A stretch of 64,000 nt of DNA from Hemerocallis citrina (lineage: Eukaryota; Streptophyta; Magnoliopsida; Asparagales; Asphodelaceae), in the NCBI GenBank assembly GCA_017893485.1, contig CM030358.1:257112477-257176476 (forward strand). Direction: 5' to 3'. Below the pieces are notes generated by a model that did no database searches, was not told the DNA's origin, and saw nothing but the letters and a program-made list of their open reading frames with translations. Shown here piece after piece: positions 10,115 through 21,648 of this stretch; position 1 is the first letter of the stretch; every line of letters begins with the position of its first letter. A program made the position numbers and the translations under genes.

Positions 10115-13038
10115 TGTAATACCCTGATTTTTTATTTATGACAATTATTATTTTTGTATCATTAAATTGTACGTATTGTGCACGTGCGAATCTTGTTAGT
10201 ATAAATTCTCTTTTTATTAAGTTATTTTTACAAATGAGTATACATATATAGATATATGTCCTTTCTAATATTTTATTAAAGCCTATTTTGACAAGCATAA
10301 GTATTTCTTTATTTTGAGCCCAATCTAATTTATTTTAAATGTAGACTATTTTGGCCCACTAAATAAAAAACCCATCAATTTATTTTCTCTTTTAATTCTT
10401 ACAACTTGTAGTGTAGACAATTTTATAGACTTTTCATAAAAAATTAAATTTACAACTTTTTGTAGTAGGGGACTTTAGAGACACGTGCACTGCACTAGCA
10501 CGTGTCTTTGTGCTTGTTCACTGGTGGCCGGATAGGAATGGGAGGGAAAGAGAGAGAGTGGAGTTGTGGGAGATGGTTTTGTGATCATGGGTGGTTACTA
10601 AAACTTCCCATTGAATCCTAGCTCTTGTTTCCTAACTCCTAGATCAATCCTAGCCTTCCATTTTGCCCCAAATTCTTGTATAAATACCCTCCCCCCCCCC
10701 CCCTCCCCTAGCCTAACTATCCTTACACTCCTTATTCATCAAACCTATGGTGAAAGAAAATAATTGTTAGCAGTAAATGTTGTGTTGGTAGAGAGTGAGA
10801 ATAAAAGATTGAGAGAGAGAGAGAGTTGAGTGTGCTTGCATTTGAAAGGATGCCGGCAACATCCAAGGAGGCTCGGGTGCACTACAAGCGAGGAGGAGAA
10901 GCACTTTTGGGCAAACTTAAGCTAGGAGGAGAAGAGCTCTTTCATTTTAGGAGTTGTTTTTGTGGTTTTCTCTCCAAAATAGATGGGTGATTTTCCTTAC
11001 TTCTAATTCTAGTTACCGTGCTAGGAATGATGACATAATTAGCATGAAAGAAACTAATAAGAGTACATTTACTTGAAAAAGGGGCTTGTTAGATGATTTA
11101 ATTAATGCTTGGTAAATTGTATGTTAATTTGTTGTGAACCTTAATATTGTAGTAAAAAATTGCTTTGTAGTCATGGAAATGTTAAATTGGAACCATGATG
11201 ATGTAGAGATTGATCATGAATTACTAGTAGATGAAATTATTGATTTATGCACTAAATGAACTATTGTGAAATACGGGTTTACTGTAAATTTTTAAGTAGA
11301 TTGTAATCTGGAAAGTTACGTTTCAAAAAGAGAAGAAAATATATTTTGAGACTTGAAAAACCCCGCAGCACAGCCGACTGTCCATATGTAATAGTCGACT
11401 ATCCTGATCATTTGATTTCGAGTTTAAAAATATCGCAGGACAGCCGACTGATCACATTTAACAGTCGATTGCCCTGACCTTCTTATTTTCGAAATTTTAC
11501 ATTATTGCGGAACAGCTAACTGACCATATTCGACAGTCGACTTCCCCGAAGTTTCAAGTAAATCTGTCTTTTTTTTCGTGAGATAATTCCTATGACTTGT
11601 GGCCTAATATAAATGAGAATTTGAGACTGTTTTACAAGGATGAATTTATTTTAATTATTAACTTTCTTTTATAAAGGAAATTGAAGGGATAGTTTAAGGG
11701 GTTTAAAATGAAATTTTGATAATGAGAAATTTGAAATGTGTGAATTTGTGAAACCAATTGAAATGTGAACTATGGAATTGGTATGGATTGAAATAGAATT
11801 ATGTGAGCATATAAATTAGTGAATGTGACATGCTAGAAGAATTTCATTTTTTTTAATTATTTATGCTTTGGAATTTGATTATGATGAGTTATGAAAGATG
11901 CGAACACATGAATACTATGCTTTTGAAACATGAATTGTGATTAATCATGAAAAGGTCTTATGAGTATGACATTGTAATTATGAGTTGAAATTGAGAATTA
12001 GGGTATAGCCAAGCCTTATACCAACAATGAAAGAATTGTGAAATGATATTTTGGAAATGAGAAGACCAAGGATGGGTCATGTGAAATTAAATGAATAAGA
12101 CCGGTATAGTGGGAGTACTACAATCTAAGAGATTGATTTTATTCATGATTCAATTAAACTAAGGATTAGTACATAGTGAAGATGTGATGAAAGTGAGAGA
12201 AAAATACAAATATGAGGGCCTCGAGTCTACGATGTGGGTGTGATTCACAGTTTGTCTTCACGATGCGTCGTGACATGAAGTGGGCACTACTCCGGAATTA
12301 TTGGGATCTTGGCGACGCTTGTGGGGTGTTTGGTGACTGCGAGAGGATCGTGTGCCATGACTGAGGCTGAATTGTCCATAGGTTGTCTTCACGATGCGTC
12401 GTGACATGACGTGAAATTCCCCTCCAGGTTGTCTGTACATGAGCTCGTTACTCATAGAACATCTAGGATACTTACCGTAGTTATAGTAGTAGATTAAGTC
12501 ATGACGAGGAATTGAACCCTACAAGATGAAGAACGATTAAGGGCTTGCCCTCGAACCTATGTAGTATGGGATGCATAGAATCCGAACAAGTGCGCATTAG
12601 TATCATGTAATATAAATAACCGCATTAAGGACTAAGTGCACAATCACTACACGAAATCAATAGGATATTCCCCTTAGTTTGATTTGTGAACAAGTTTGTG
12701 TATTTTAAGTATGAAAAATCATTATACTGTTTCCAGCATAGAGATGATGGCCGTGTATAATTTTTGTCGGTTGAATAAACTGACATACCCACAGTTTGTA
12801 TGCAGGATAAATGGCATGATAAAGATTAAAGGAGAACTGATGCTTAGAGATTATTCAATTGTTGTTATAATTTCATTCATGTAAATGTTGTGTTTTTGCT
12901 TCCGCTGTAAAGTGTAAAGATTCCTTTGTAACTCTGATGTAAAGTAAAAGTTTTAAATTCCGTGTAAAATTGTACGAAGTGAAGTAAAGATCCTGTGGAA
13001 TCTCAAATTCAGTTGTATTTGGAATTCAGGGTGTTACA
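10115..13038 (+). repeat. E1 3' LTR
   Basis: 2,924 bp, TGTAATACC...GGTGTTACA, the partner of 2076-4998. TATA box at 10679-10686 with a longer C/CT run. It keeps the 70-bp repeats and both TCACGA hairpins. Substitutions are spread along its whole length. Confidence 0.94.
10679..10686 (+). promoter_or_regulatory. E1 3' LTR TATA box
   Basis: TATAAATA followed by a pyrimidine run of about 20 bases, equivalent to the 5' LTR box at 2639. It could drive read-through transcription into the Harbinger ORF1 remnant in antisense orientation. Confidence 0.6.
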
Positions 13039-13777
13039 ATCTTAAGCTTCTTTTTCATTGCCATCGTCAGCATATCTTGTGACTCCTTAACAAATTGTTA
13101 AATGTTTAGGTCTCTGAAACCATTTCAACAAATTGAGCAGATTCAGCCAGTCTTTTCCCTTTTCTCTTCTCCGTTTTACGACCGGGTGGTACGGAAAGGG
13201 CTAGAGGCGAATCCAAATCATTCGGTATATCTATATCCCAGTCTTACATTGTTGGCGATCGTATTGTGCTACCGTCTTCACCAGATTGAGAGCTTCGGCT
13301 TGAGTCAAACACATGCGTTGTACGTAACGAAAATTTTGGTTGATCTTTAAGGACCTCATAGCATTTTTCAAATTTAAATGCTTTTCCGGATGATTGCATG
13401 TATTCCACTCTTGTTTCGCGTTGCTATAAAAAATAGTAAATAAACATGTGTCATAAATTATTGTACATGTATTCAAAAAATTTGAATCCGGTAAGTTATA
13501 CATACCTTATCTGCCTCAGTTGTTCCACTTGCAGCTCTATTTGTTACACTGCTCAACTTCGCAATGAACAAAGAAACGGATTGAGCAATTGCACAGCTGT
13601 CTGGTCGGTCAGAGTGCCTAGTAGAGTTACAAATATGGCAAATACTCGATTCCAAAACTATGTACCGGATTGATCGTTACCGGTCAATGGATCCTGATTA
13701 ATCGAAACCCAGCTTAGGGAAAAAATAACATCTTCATTAGATGTGTATGGCCTGACCCTATTACTACGGGTTGCCAT
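13039..13777 (-). pseudogene. Harbinger ORF1, N-terminal and central part (Myb/SANT-like)
   Basis: Minus strand from ATG at 13777-13775. The N-terminus MATRSNRVRPYTSNED leads into the SANT-like pattern IFSLSWVSINQDPLTGNDQ and FWNRVFAIF. It is interrupted by a TAG at 13660-13658 and by a shift near 13640. It then continues as CNSTRHSDRPDS and KLSSVTNRAASGTTEADK, then KQEWNTCNHPEKHLNLKNAM, and a basic segment PPGRKTEKRKGKRLAES near 13160. The order matches plant Harbinger ORF1 proteins annotated as GST T3-like or NAM-associated. Reading reaches the E1 TSD at 13043-13039 and resumes at 2075. It is inactive because of the insertion, the stop and the shifts. Confidence 0.85.
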
Positions 13778-14073
13778 TGCTCAAATTTAATTTGTATTTG
13801 GCAAAATATGAAGAATGAAAGAAACAATATAAATGGAAGATAGATAGAAAGATAGAGACAGAGAAGCATAGATAGAAACAAAGAGACAGAGAAGCTTAGT
13901 TTTACCTGAGTGGAGTGGAGTACACAATATATACATATTGTATTTGAAATTTGTAACCGTTAAAAAAAATAATTTTTAAAAAAACAAAGTGTCGTTGGAT
14001 TTATAAAATGAGCCATTGGAGATGAGTACTGGTCACACACTGGGGTGGATATTATTCATTTAGGGGTAAATGT
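13778..14073. other. Right flank of the Harbinger element
   Basis: Upstream region of ORF1 (minus strand) followed by unassigned AT-rich DNA. It includes a gatagata/gagacaga-like purine stretch at about 13840-13890 and an acaatatatacatattg palindromic TATA-rich stretch near 13924. No clear terminal inverted repeat matching the left side was found. Confidence 0.4.
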
Positions 14074-15338
14074 GTCATTTCAGTGAAAGCAATTTGTAAA
14101 GTGGAGTTGAGGGACGGATGAAGTTCATTCGTCTCTCACCCAAATATTTAATTAATTTCATTTATCAGAAATTATAAATCGATGAGAGGCAGAACTCCTT
14201 CATCCGTCTCTAATATGTTTTTTCCAAAATTTAACAACAGACGGAGTACTTCATCCGTCCGTTCGAATAAATTTCTCAAACGGATGATCTTCGTCCGTCT
14301 TCTATATTTAGCATTTCGCTAAAGCGGCACCTAAGTTTAGCGATGCACTGTTCACTCCTATTCTAATATATGAGTTTTTAGCAAACGACTCTGAGCATGT
14401 TTTCTAAATCGATTTCCATTTTTTGGATTTTTAGAAAACAACAGTGGATGCTGTGAAATGTTTTCTAAAGTTGTGCAGGAAGAGATGAATCATTCTATCT
14501 TTATTTATAGGCTAAATTTTTTTAAAAAATACTGAAGTATTGGTAATTTTAAAAAAACCCCACTAAACTTTTTTATTTTAAAAAAACTGCACTCAACTAT
14601 ATTATCAAAAAATCCACATTCATGGAGTTAGGGTTCCGTTAAGGTTTATGTCAAAAACCCATATTCATCTTTCATTTGTGTTTAAAAAAATATCACTTAA
14701 CTAATCATATGTTTAAAAAAATCTCACTGAACTATTGTATCAGTGCAATGCATGTGACATAAACCCTAACGCAAGTTAACTCCGTCAATGTGGGTTTTTT
14801 GATAATATAGTTGAGTGTAATTTTTTAAAATAAAAAAGTTTAGTAAGGTTTTTTTAAAATGACCAATACTTCAGTGGTTTTTTTTTAAAAAAATTAGCCT
14901 ATAAATAAAGATAAAATGATTCATCTCTTCGTTCACAACTTTAGAAAACATTTAACACCATATGCAACTCATTGTGTAAGAGCATCCACTATTGTTTTCT
15001 AAAAACCCAAAAAATGGAAATCGATTTAGAAAACATGCTCACAGTCGTTTGCTAAAAACTCATAAATTAGAATAGGAGTGAACAGTGCATCGATAAACTT
15101 AGGTGCCGCTTTAGCAAAATGCTAAATATAGAAGACGGACGAAGATCATCCGTTTGAGAAATTTATTCAAACGGACGGATGAAGTAGCACCGTCTGTTGT
15201 TAAATTATGAAAAGAAACATATGAGAGACAGATGAAGGAGTTCCGTCTCTCATCGATTTATAATTTCTGATAAATGAAATTAATTAAATATATGGGTCCC
15301 TCAACTCCACTTTACAAATTGTTTTCACCGAAATGAAG
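14074..15338. mobile_element. Foldback (near-palindromic) element, possibly two nested MITEs
   Basis: Sequence from about 14074 to 14650 is the imperfect reverse complement of about 14757 to 15338. For example, aaagtggagttgaggg at 14098 pairs with ccctcaactccacttt at 15298, and agagatgaatcatt at 14481 pairs with aatgattcatctct at 14917. The central unpaired loop is only about 100 bases. The innermost part (14508-14905) has its own ends, ggctaaatttttt and its complement, and sits exactly at the symmetric TA apex of the outer arms. A TA-targeting MITE inserted in a foldback is one explanation. No coding capacity is visible. Confidence 0.75.
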
Positions 15339-15340
15339 GG

Positions 15341-15615
15341 TTTATGTCACCTGCATTGCACTGATGTAATAGTTCAGTGAGATTTTTTTAAACATATGAT
15401 TAGTTAAGTGATATTTTTTTAAATACAAATGAAAGATGAATGTGGTTTTTTAACATAAAGCTTAACGGAAACCTAACTCAATGAATATGGGTTTTTTGAT
15501 AATATAGTTGAGTGTAGTTTTTTTAAAATAAAAAGGTTTAGTGAATTTTTTTTTTTTTTAAATGGTCAATACTTCAACGGACAGTGGGTTTTTTTTTAAT
15601 TTAGCCTTATTTATA
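15341..15615. repeat. Inverted partial copy of the foldback core
   Basis: The reverse complement of about 14508-14767, including the loop sequence (aacatatgattagttaagtg), diverged by scattered changes and ending in tttagcc. It lies directly beside the right arm of the foldback. Confidence 0.7.
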
Positions 15616-16692
15616 TATGTTCTACTTTGAGGTTGTTGCTTCCACTTTCCACGTACTGTTCTGACAAATTTTTATCTTTTTATCTTCTTGTTTTCCCCCT
15701 CAAACTTTATATTCTGACAAATTTTTATCGTTTTATGTTCTACAATTTTTTTATTTCCATTGCAATCATGGTAGACTAACATTAGATGTGTCACTTGATG
15801 TTTCCTTTCATCCACCACGTAAGTTTTAAAAGTATTATCTTCAACCTTCTTTTAAGTTTCTTTTCAAGTTCCCGCCCTACTCTTTTACAATTGATTTTTC
15901 AGTAATTATTAGCTTTAAGAAATATCAGATTCAAACAAATGCAATTCCAACATATTCGATGAACATAACAACCTTCATAAATAAATAAATGAAAAACCCG
16001 TGAAATATTTTTGTTTTTTCCTTAGCCCCTACTTTTGTTGATCCCACCTCCACAAACTGAGCATCTTTTTTGTGGGATATTGAATCTTGGCAATACATAG
16101 TGGTAGGTTTTTGTTAATCTCTATTTATATGCATCCAGTGTGATTTGAAATTTATTGTTATAATACCATCTGAATCGTCCCCGTAAAATTAAAAAGTTGT
16201 AGCAGAAGTTTTTATGTTAATGAAAGTTAAGGGTAACACTTTATATTCTAACTTTAATCCAATCCAACAAAAACAATCATGAATAGTCAATATTTGGTCA
16301 GAGATACCAGAAGTGAAGGGATCTACATTACAGAAAGTGATGCATTTTTCTTTAATGAATCGAAGCGTAATATCCTTGGTGGGAATTATAGATGCACATG
16401 ATTGCCGCGGGTATGCTGTCCGAGATGAAGTTCTAACAATTTGAAAGTTCATTGTGAAGTGATGAGGGAAAAGATGGATGTTCACAACAACTTCGAAAAA
16501 CTTTACGGGAATGTGAAACTCTATCGGATATTATAAAATCCAATGTTCCGACCAGGGGTGGTGCCAAGAATTTGAACAAGAAGGGGCGTAAACAAAGTCC
16601 CAAAGTATGGTATCCTAAAAGAGTTTTTAATAGGAACTCCCTTAGGAAACTCTTGTAGCATTACGAAATTATAAATTGAATATATTAGTACA
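15616..16692. other. Unassigned AT-rich intergenic stretch
   Basis: No recognisable gene or repeat. A 98-codon minus-strand frame at 16189-16485 has no motif I recognise and ordinary background composition. The sequence ends with gtaca (16688-16692), the left TSD of E2; the same ancestral locus continues at 34533. Confidence 0.5.
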
Positions 16693-17274
16693 TGATATGG
16701 GTCAGATGATGTGGCCCCTTCTAGACCACAGTATCCCCTCAAAGAGCATTCACCGCCGGATCATCCGGATCCGCCACGTCAGCCTGGAAACCACCCAGGC
16801 CTCCGCCACGTCAGCCCTAAACCACCCCGAGCCCGTGCCACGTCAGTCCTATACCGTTTGGGCTTTCGCCACGCCAGGCCCACAGGCAACCGAATCCAGA
16901 CCCGGTTGGCTTCTTCTATAAATACCAGACCCTCTACCCCTTCACATGGTAATCAATCTTTTCGCTCTCAAACCCTAGTTACTGTTACTCTCTTTCAGTA
17001 TCTGACTAGATCGTCGGAGGGTCTGCCACCGGGACCAACCCCGGTGTTTCTAGGCCGAGTGCAGGTACATGAGACCTCTGGATCCGAGCCTCCAGATCCA
17101 AGCTGAGCCTCTAGATCCGAGCCGAGCATCCATTCTCCACCTCACTCCCGCCTACTCCCGAACCGTAGCCCGGCTGAGGGTCGGGGCCACCGTCCGCACC
17201 AAAGCTTTCGCCAAAAATACAAATCGAGAAGAACTCACACCTGGTGCAGCCACCCCCAAAAACAAACTGCATCA
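16693..17274 (+). repeat. E2 5' LTR
   Basis: 582 bp, TGATATGGG...ACTGCATCA. GC-rich, with repeated gccacgtcag motifs at about 16774-16846. TATAAATA at 16917-16924. Confidence 0.92.
16917..16924 (+). promoter_or_regulatory. E2 5' LTR TATA box
   Basis: TATAAATA followed by ccagaccctctacccc, conserved at 34169-34176 in the 3' LTR. Confidence 0.7.
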
Positions 17275-17276
17275 GG

Positions 17277-17293
17277 TTGGCACCGTCTGTGGG
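17277..17293 (+). other. E2 primer binding site
   Basis: TTGGCACCGTCTGTGGG begins two bases after the 5' LTR. It resembles the TTGGCGCC-type PBS of Tat elements and the E3 site; I do not assign the tRNA. Confidence 0.7.
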
Positions 17294-17356
17294 AACTTTA
17301 GTGCAGACGTCGGCCCGAGCTCAGTCATCAACGGTATCCCGTCAATCCAAGATCAC

Positions 17357-18785
17357 ATGGCACCCAAGGCCAGGAGAGCTATCACCTCTGTGTGTCGCTA
17401 GGACGTCCCACCTCAGGACGTCACCGCCAACGCTCATGGATCCAACAATCCGGGGATCAGCCGCGAACACCAGTCGGGTGCCTGCCGTTCGGTCGTACCC
17501 GACCTACGCGGGGTCATCCAGAATCGACAAGCAAGCCGAACTAGGGGAGGAGCCGCTTCCAACTCGGTCCCGAACCATCCCAGACCTCCGCCCCAAGGGC
17601 GGGAGGCGGCACTCAGTCGCGTCGGCCGGAGGCCGCCGGCCCAACGTAGCCAGGCTGAACGAGCTCCGGTCACCCTACCAGGATTTCCAAGACTTCCGGA
17701 AAGAGATCATGGAGGCTATCCGGGCGACCCCCGTTGAAGAGACGGTCCGCCGCTCTCACTCGCGTTCGGATGTCGAGGCCAGCGCATCTCGCGGCCCTAC
17801 AGTCCCGCCGGAGTATGACGATGACGTCTTGAAATGCCTCCAAGAAATGGAAGACCGCTTCACCCACTTCGGCAACGGCGGCCTAAGGCCGGCCCAGGGC
17901 CACAGGCCCACCCGACCTCCTTTCTCCACCACCGTCTTGCAGGCAGAAATACCCCAAAATTTCTGCCCACCACAATTCGAGACTTTTGACGGCGAGGGTG
18001 ATCCTGCTGATCACATGGAGGGCTTCAAGACCCTCATGATGATTCACAGCGCATCAGATCCCCTCCTGTGCCGCGCCTTCCCCGCCACCCTCCAGGGTCC
18101 GGCTCGGGAATGGTTCTCCAAGCTCAACCCCAGCTACATCTACTCTTTCGACCAACTGGAGGCCAACTTCCTTACCCATTTCGTGACCAGTAGGAAGGCC
18201 GAGAAGACGAGCATGTCCCTGCTGGGCCTCCGACAGAAGGAAGGGGAGTCGCTCCGGCTGTTCGTCCGAAGGTTCAACACTGAGGCAAGGTCGGTCTCCT
18301 CCCTCGACCCAGGGGTCGCCTTGGCAGCATTTCGCCACAACGTCCAGCACGGCCAGCTGAAGGCATCCCTGGCGAAGAAACCTCCGATCGATTTCCCTGA
18401 CCTCCTCAACCGGGTCGAAAAGTACATTCGGGCCGAGGAGGCCCTAAATCCAGATGACTCCAAGGAAGTTCTCGAAAAGGGGAAACGCAAGGCCGACGAG
18501 GTGGAACCAGCAAAGAAGGTCACAAAAGATGCGGGCATCACGAAAAGGGTCCCTCCGGTCCTCCGCTTCGAGAGATACACTCCACTAACACAGAACGTAT
18601 CAACTGTCCTTATAGCGATTGAAGACAAGGACCTCGTCCAATTCCCTCCTCGTCGACCAACAACAACAAAAAGAGGGATCAGTGGTTCTACTGCCGCTTC
18701 CATCGAGACAACGGGCACGACACCGACCATTGCCTGTGCCCTGAAGGACGAGATCGAGGCCCTCATCCAACGTGAGTACCTCTGA
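17357..18785 (+). pseudogene. gag: E2 gag
   Basis: Gag polyprotein. The ATG at 17357 (MAPKARRAITS) resembles the E3 gag start but meets a stop at 17399. The long open frame used by the rest of gag covers 17244-18785, with an internal ATG at 17436. The N-terminal third is Pro/Arg/Ser rich. The capsid domain (about 17960-18440) has FETFDGEGDPADHMEGFKT, CRAFPATLQGPAREWF, RQKEGESLRLFVRRFNTEA, and SLAKKPPIDFPDLLNRVEKYI. The nucleocapsid knuckle YCRFHRDNGHDTDHC (C-X2-H-X4-H-X4-C, 18692-18733) is in a different frame from the capsid, so a shift lies between them. The frame ends at 18783-18785. Confidence 0.9.
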
Positions 18786-18914
18786 GAGTTCAAACGGGAA
18801 GACGCTCGGGACCAGAGGGACACGAGGAACAGGAGGCCTTCCCCTCCTCCTCGAGCACTCAGACAGTGTCCCGAGCGGGACGCCGAGCCTGAAGAACCCG
18901 AGGGTCAAGCCATC

Positions 18915-21015
18915 TTGCATTGCGTCCATGGAGGGCCCATGGGAGGGGAGTCTAACACTTTCTGCAAAGCATTCATCCGAGGGGTCAACGTCGTCCAAGG
19001 CCCCCTCTCCCCCCAGGTCCGGCAACTCCCTGTCTCCTTCTCTGGGGAAGACCTGGAGGGAGTTCGGCTCCCGCACTGTGATGTGCTCGTCATCAGTCTC
19101 AGCATGGCAAACTTCGAAGCCCGTCGCATCCTCGTGGACAACAGGAGCTCCGTAAATATCCTCTTCCTGGAGGCATTCGAGAACCTAAAGCTCTCCCGCG
19201 ATAAGTTGAAGCCAGCCGGGTACACCTTGCACGGATTCTTCGGCATCCCGGTGCCAATCGAGGGGATCGTGACCTTAGACGTCATCGTCGGTACGACCCC
19301 TCACAGAACCGAGTCGATGGACTTCATGCTGGTAAACGTCAAGGCAGCCTACAACGCCATCCTCGGCCATCCCGGGCTCTGCTCGCTCCAGACGGTTCCC
19401 TCGGCCTACCACCAAAAACTAAAGTTACCCACCAAGTCAGGCATCGGAGTTGTCCGAGGGAACCAAGAAGCGGCACGGTCGTGCTATATGATGGCAATCG
19501 GGGGAGGTGTGTTTCCCCTGGATGCCGTTGAGCTGCAGCCCGAAAGAACCCAGCCCGAACCTGAGCCGGCGGACGAGTTAGAAGAAGTCTCATTCGAGAT
19601 GGAGGACGCGTCAAAGTGTTTCCGAGTGAGTTGCACCCTCGCTCCCATCCTCAAATCTTCCCTGATCAACTGTATTCGCTGCAATGTTGACCTCTTCGCC
19701 TGGAAGCCCTCTGATATGCCCGGTATCTCCGAGGACCTGATCATGCACAGACTCAGCGTGACCCCAGGCTCGAAGCTGATCGTCCAAAAACGACGTAAGT
19801 TCGCCCCGGAGCGGCAGCAGGAGGTGAAGGCAGAGGTGGACAAACTCTTGTCCGCTAGTTTCATACAAGAGGTCAGCTACCCTGAATGGCTGGCAAACGT
19901 CGTGATGGTCAAAAAGGCGAGCGGGGGATGGAGGATCTGCATAGTCTTCACCTGACCTCAACACGGCGTGCCCCAAAGATCCGTTCCCTCTTCCCAGCAT
20001 CGACGCTCTGATCAACGCTACATCGGGTCACGAGCTCCTCTCTTTCATGGATGCCTTCTCAGGCTACAGCCAGATCCGAATGTTCCCTCCCGATATAGCC
20101 AAGACGTCCTTCATCACAGGACCAAGGTCTTTATTGCTACCAGGGTTATGCTCTTCGGGCTGAAGAATGCCGGTGCTACTTATCAGAGGCTCGTCAACCG
20201 AGTCTTCAATGATCAAATTGGGCACAATATGGAGGTGTATATCGACGACATGCTCATCAAAAGTCAGCAGGAACAGGATCACATTGCCGACCTGGAAGAG
20301 GCCTTTGGGGTCCTTCGGACCCACAATATGAGGCTCAATCCGGCAAAGTGTGCATTCGGCATCTCCTCAGAAAAATTCCTCAGGGTTCATTGTCAGCTAG
20401 CACGGCATCGAGGCGAACCCCAAAAAAATCCAGGCCATAATAGACATGGCCTCTCCCAGAAACATCAAAGAAGTTCAGAGGCTTATGGGAAGGCTGGCGG
20501 CCATCGGTCGTTTCCTCTCCAAGTCCGGAAAGAAGTCTCTCCCATTCTTCAAGGCTCTGTGCGGAATCAGAGGTTTTGAATGGGGCACTCAGCAGCAGGA
20601 GGCATTCGCCCAATTGAAAGAGTACCTCGCCAACCTTCCTCTCCTCAGCAAGCCCGAACCAGGGGAGCCACTCTGGCTTTACCTTTTGGCTTCGGAAAAC
20701 GTGCTCAGCGCTGTCCTCGTTCGAGAAGAGGACGGAGTCCAAAAACCTCTGTACTACATGAGCAAGGTTCTGCTCGCCGCCGAGACCAGATATTCTAGAA
20801 TGGAGAAGGTAGCATACGCCTTGGTCATGGCCGCACGGAAGTTCCATCCCTATTTTCAGGGGCATTCGATTCAGGTGCTCACGTACCAGCCACTGAAGGC
20901 CGTGCTCTACATGCCCGAGAGCTCCGGACGATTGGTCAAATGGTCGATTGAGCTAAGCCAATACGACATCGGCTATCAACCAAGGACGGCCATCAAAGGG
21001 CAGGCCCTCGCCTGA
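18915..21015 (+). pseudogene. pol: E2 pol, part 1: protease, RT and first RNase H
   Basis: The protease region opens with HGGPMGGES and has the active-site loop at 19137-19151 reading D-N-R-S-S, where D-N/T-G-S-S is expected, so the catalytic Gly is lost. RT begins near 19740; KRRKFAPERQQEV and the NVVMVKK motif are in one frame. A stop at 19953-19955 follows, and the palm continues with YIDD at 20238-20249 in a shifted frame. The thumb/connection and first RNase H run 20446-21015 (LYYMSKVL, RLVKWSIELSQYDI). This RNase H lacks an obvious first catalytic Asp (LYLLASENVLSA), as is common in Tat elements. At least three breaks make the reading discontinuous. Confidence 0.9.
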
Positions 21016-21061
21016 GTTCATCACGGAATGCACCATCTCCGAGCAACCTGAAAGTAAGGAG

Positions 21062-21478
21062 GCCGACCAGACATGGGAAGTTTACGTCGATGGTTCCTCC
21101 TGCGAAGCAGAGAGTGGTGTGGGTATCATTCTGCGGGGTCCCGACGGTTTCCTCCTTCAATATTGCCTCTGCCTCAACTTTCTAGCCTTTAACAACGAGG
21201 CTGAGTACAAGGCCATGATCGCCGGGCTCACCCTGGCGCATCAGGCCGGCGCCAAACAGATCAGGGTCTTCAGCGACTCTCAGGTCGTGGTCAACCAGAT
21301 CACCGGAGACTACGAGGCCCGTGAAGATCGGATGATCAAGTACCTGGCCGTAGTCCAACGGCTATTGATGTCCTTCGACGAGTCGGCAGGTCTTAAGGAT
21401 CCCCAGGGAGCAGAACGCCCAGGCCGACGCTCTGTCGAAGTTAGCTTCCTTGAAAAGGGTTTGATCGCACCGTCCTGA
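21062..21478 (+). pseudogene. E2 pol, part 2: second (archaeal-like) RNase H
   Basis: A second RNase H domain following the first: EVYVDGSS with Asp at 21089, GVGIILRGPDG, NNEAEYKAMIAGL and RVFSDSQVVVNQI. The D/E/D catalytic set is visible. A duplicated RNase H of this type marks the Tat lineage. It is separated from the first RNase H by a stop at 21013 and a frame change. The end of the frame (after about 21390) is out of phase with the integrase-side linker. Confidence 0.87.
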
Positions 21479-21648
21479 TTGAAGTATTCCTAAAACCGAG
21501 TACTGGCTTCCCCGAGACTCTCTGCATTGAAGACAGAGCCCTTCCTAACGACTGGACCACTCCTATCAAGAAGTCTCTAATCAAGGGAGAGCACCTCGAA
21601 GACCGAGCTGAAGTAAGGCGGGTCAGGGTCCATTCAGAAAGGTTCGCC

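Larger units (their letters stand above)
2076..13038 (+). mobile_element. E1: Tekay/Del-like Ty3/gypsy chromovirus, full length
   Basis: A 10,963-bp LTR retrotransposon with LTRs at 2076-4998 and 10115-13038. The 5-bp flanks are atcta (2071-2075) and atctt (13039-13043), a TSD with one later mutation. Order is LTR, PBS, leader ORF, gag, protease, reverse transcriptase, RNase H, integrase with chromodomain-like tail, PPT, LTR. The long LTRs, initiator-Met PBS, continuous gag-pol frame and C-terminal chromodomain-like segment fit the Tekay/Del clade. About a dozen differences in the first 230 aligned LTR bases indicate an old copy, and the coding region has many stops. The target was ORF1 of a Harbinger element. 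Confidence 0.93.

Noticed and set aside
16189..16485. 98-codon minus-strand frame in the 15.6-16.7 kb gap
   Set aside because: No recognisable domain and no supporting context. Length is within chance for a 1-kb AT-rich stretch.
17434..20865. Long minus-strand frames opposite E2 gag and pol (for example 18140-18823, 18600-19076 and 20380-20865)
   Set aside because: They mirror the GC-rich coding strand, have low-complexity Leu/Arg/Ser composition, and overlap well-identified gag/pol domains.
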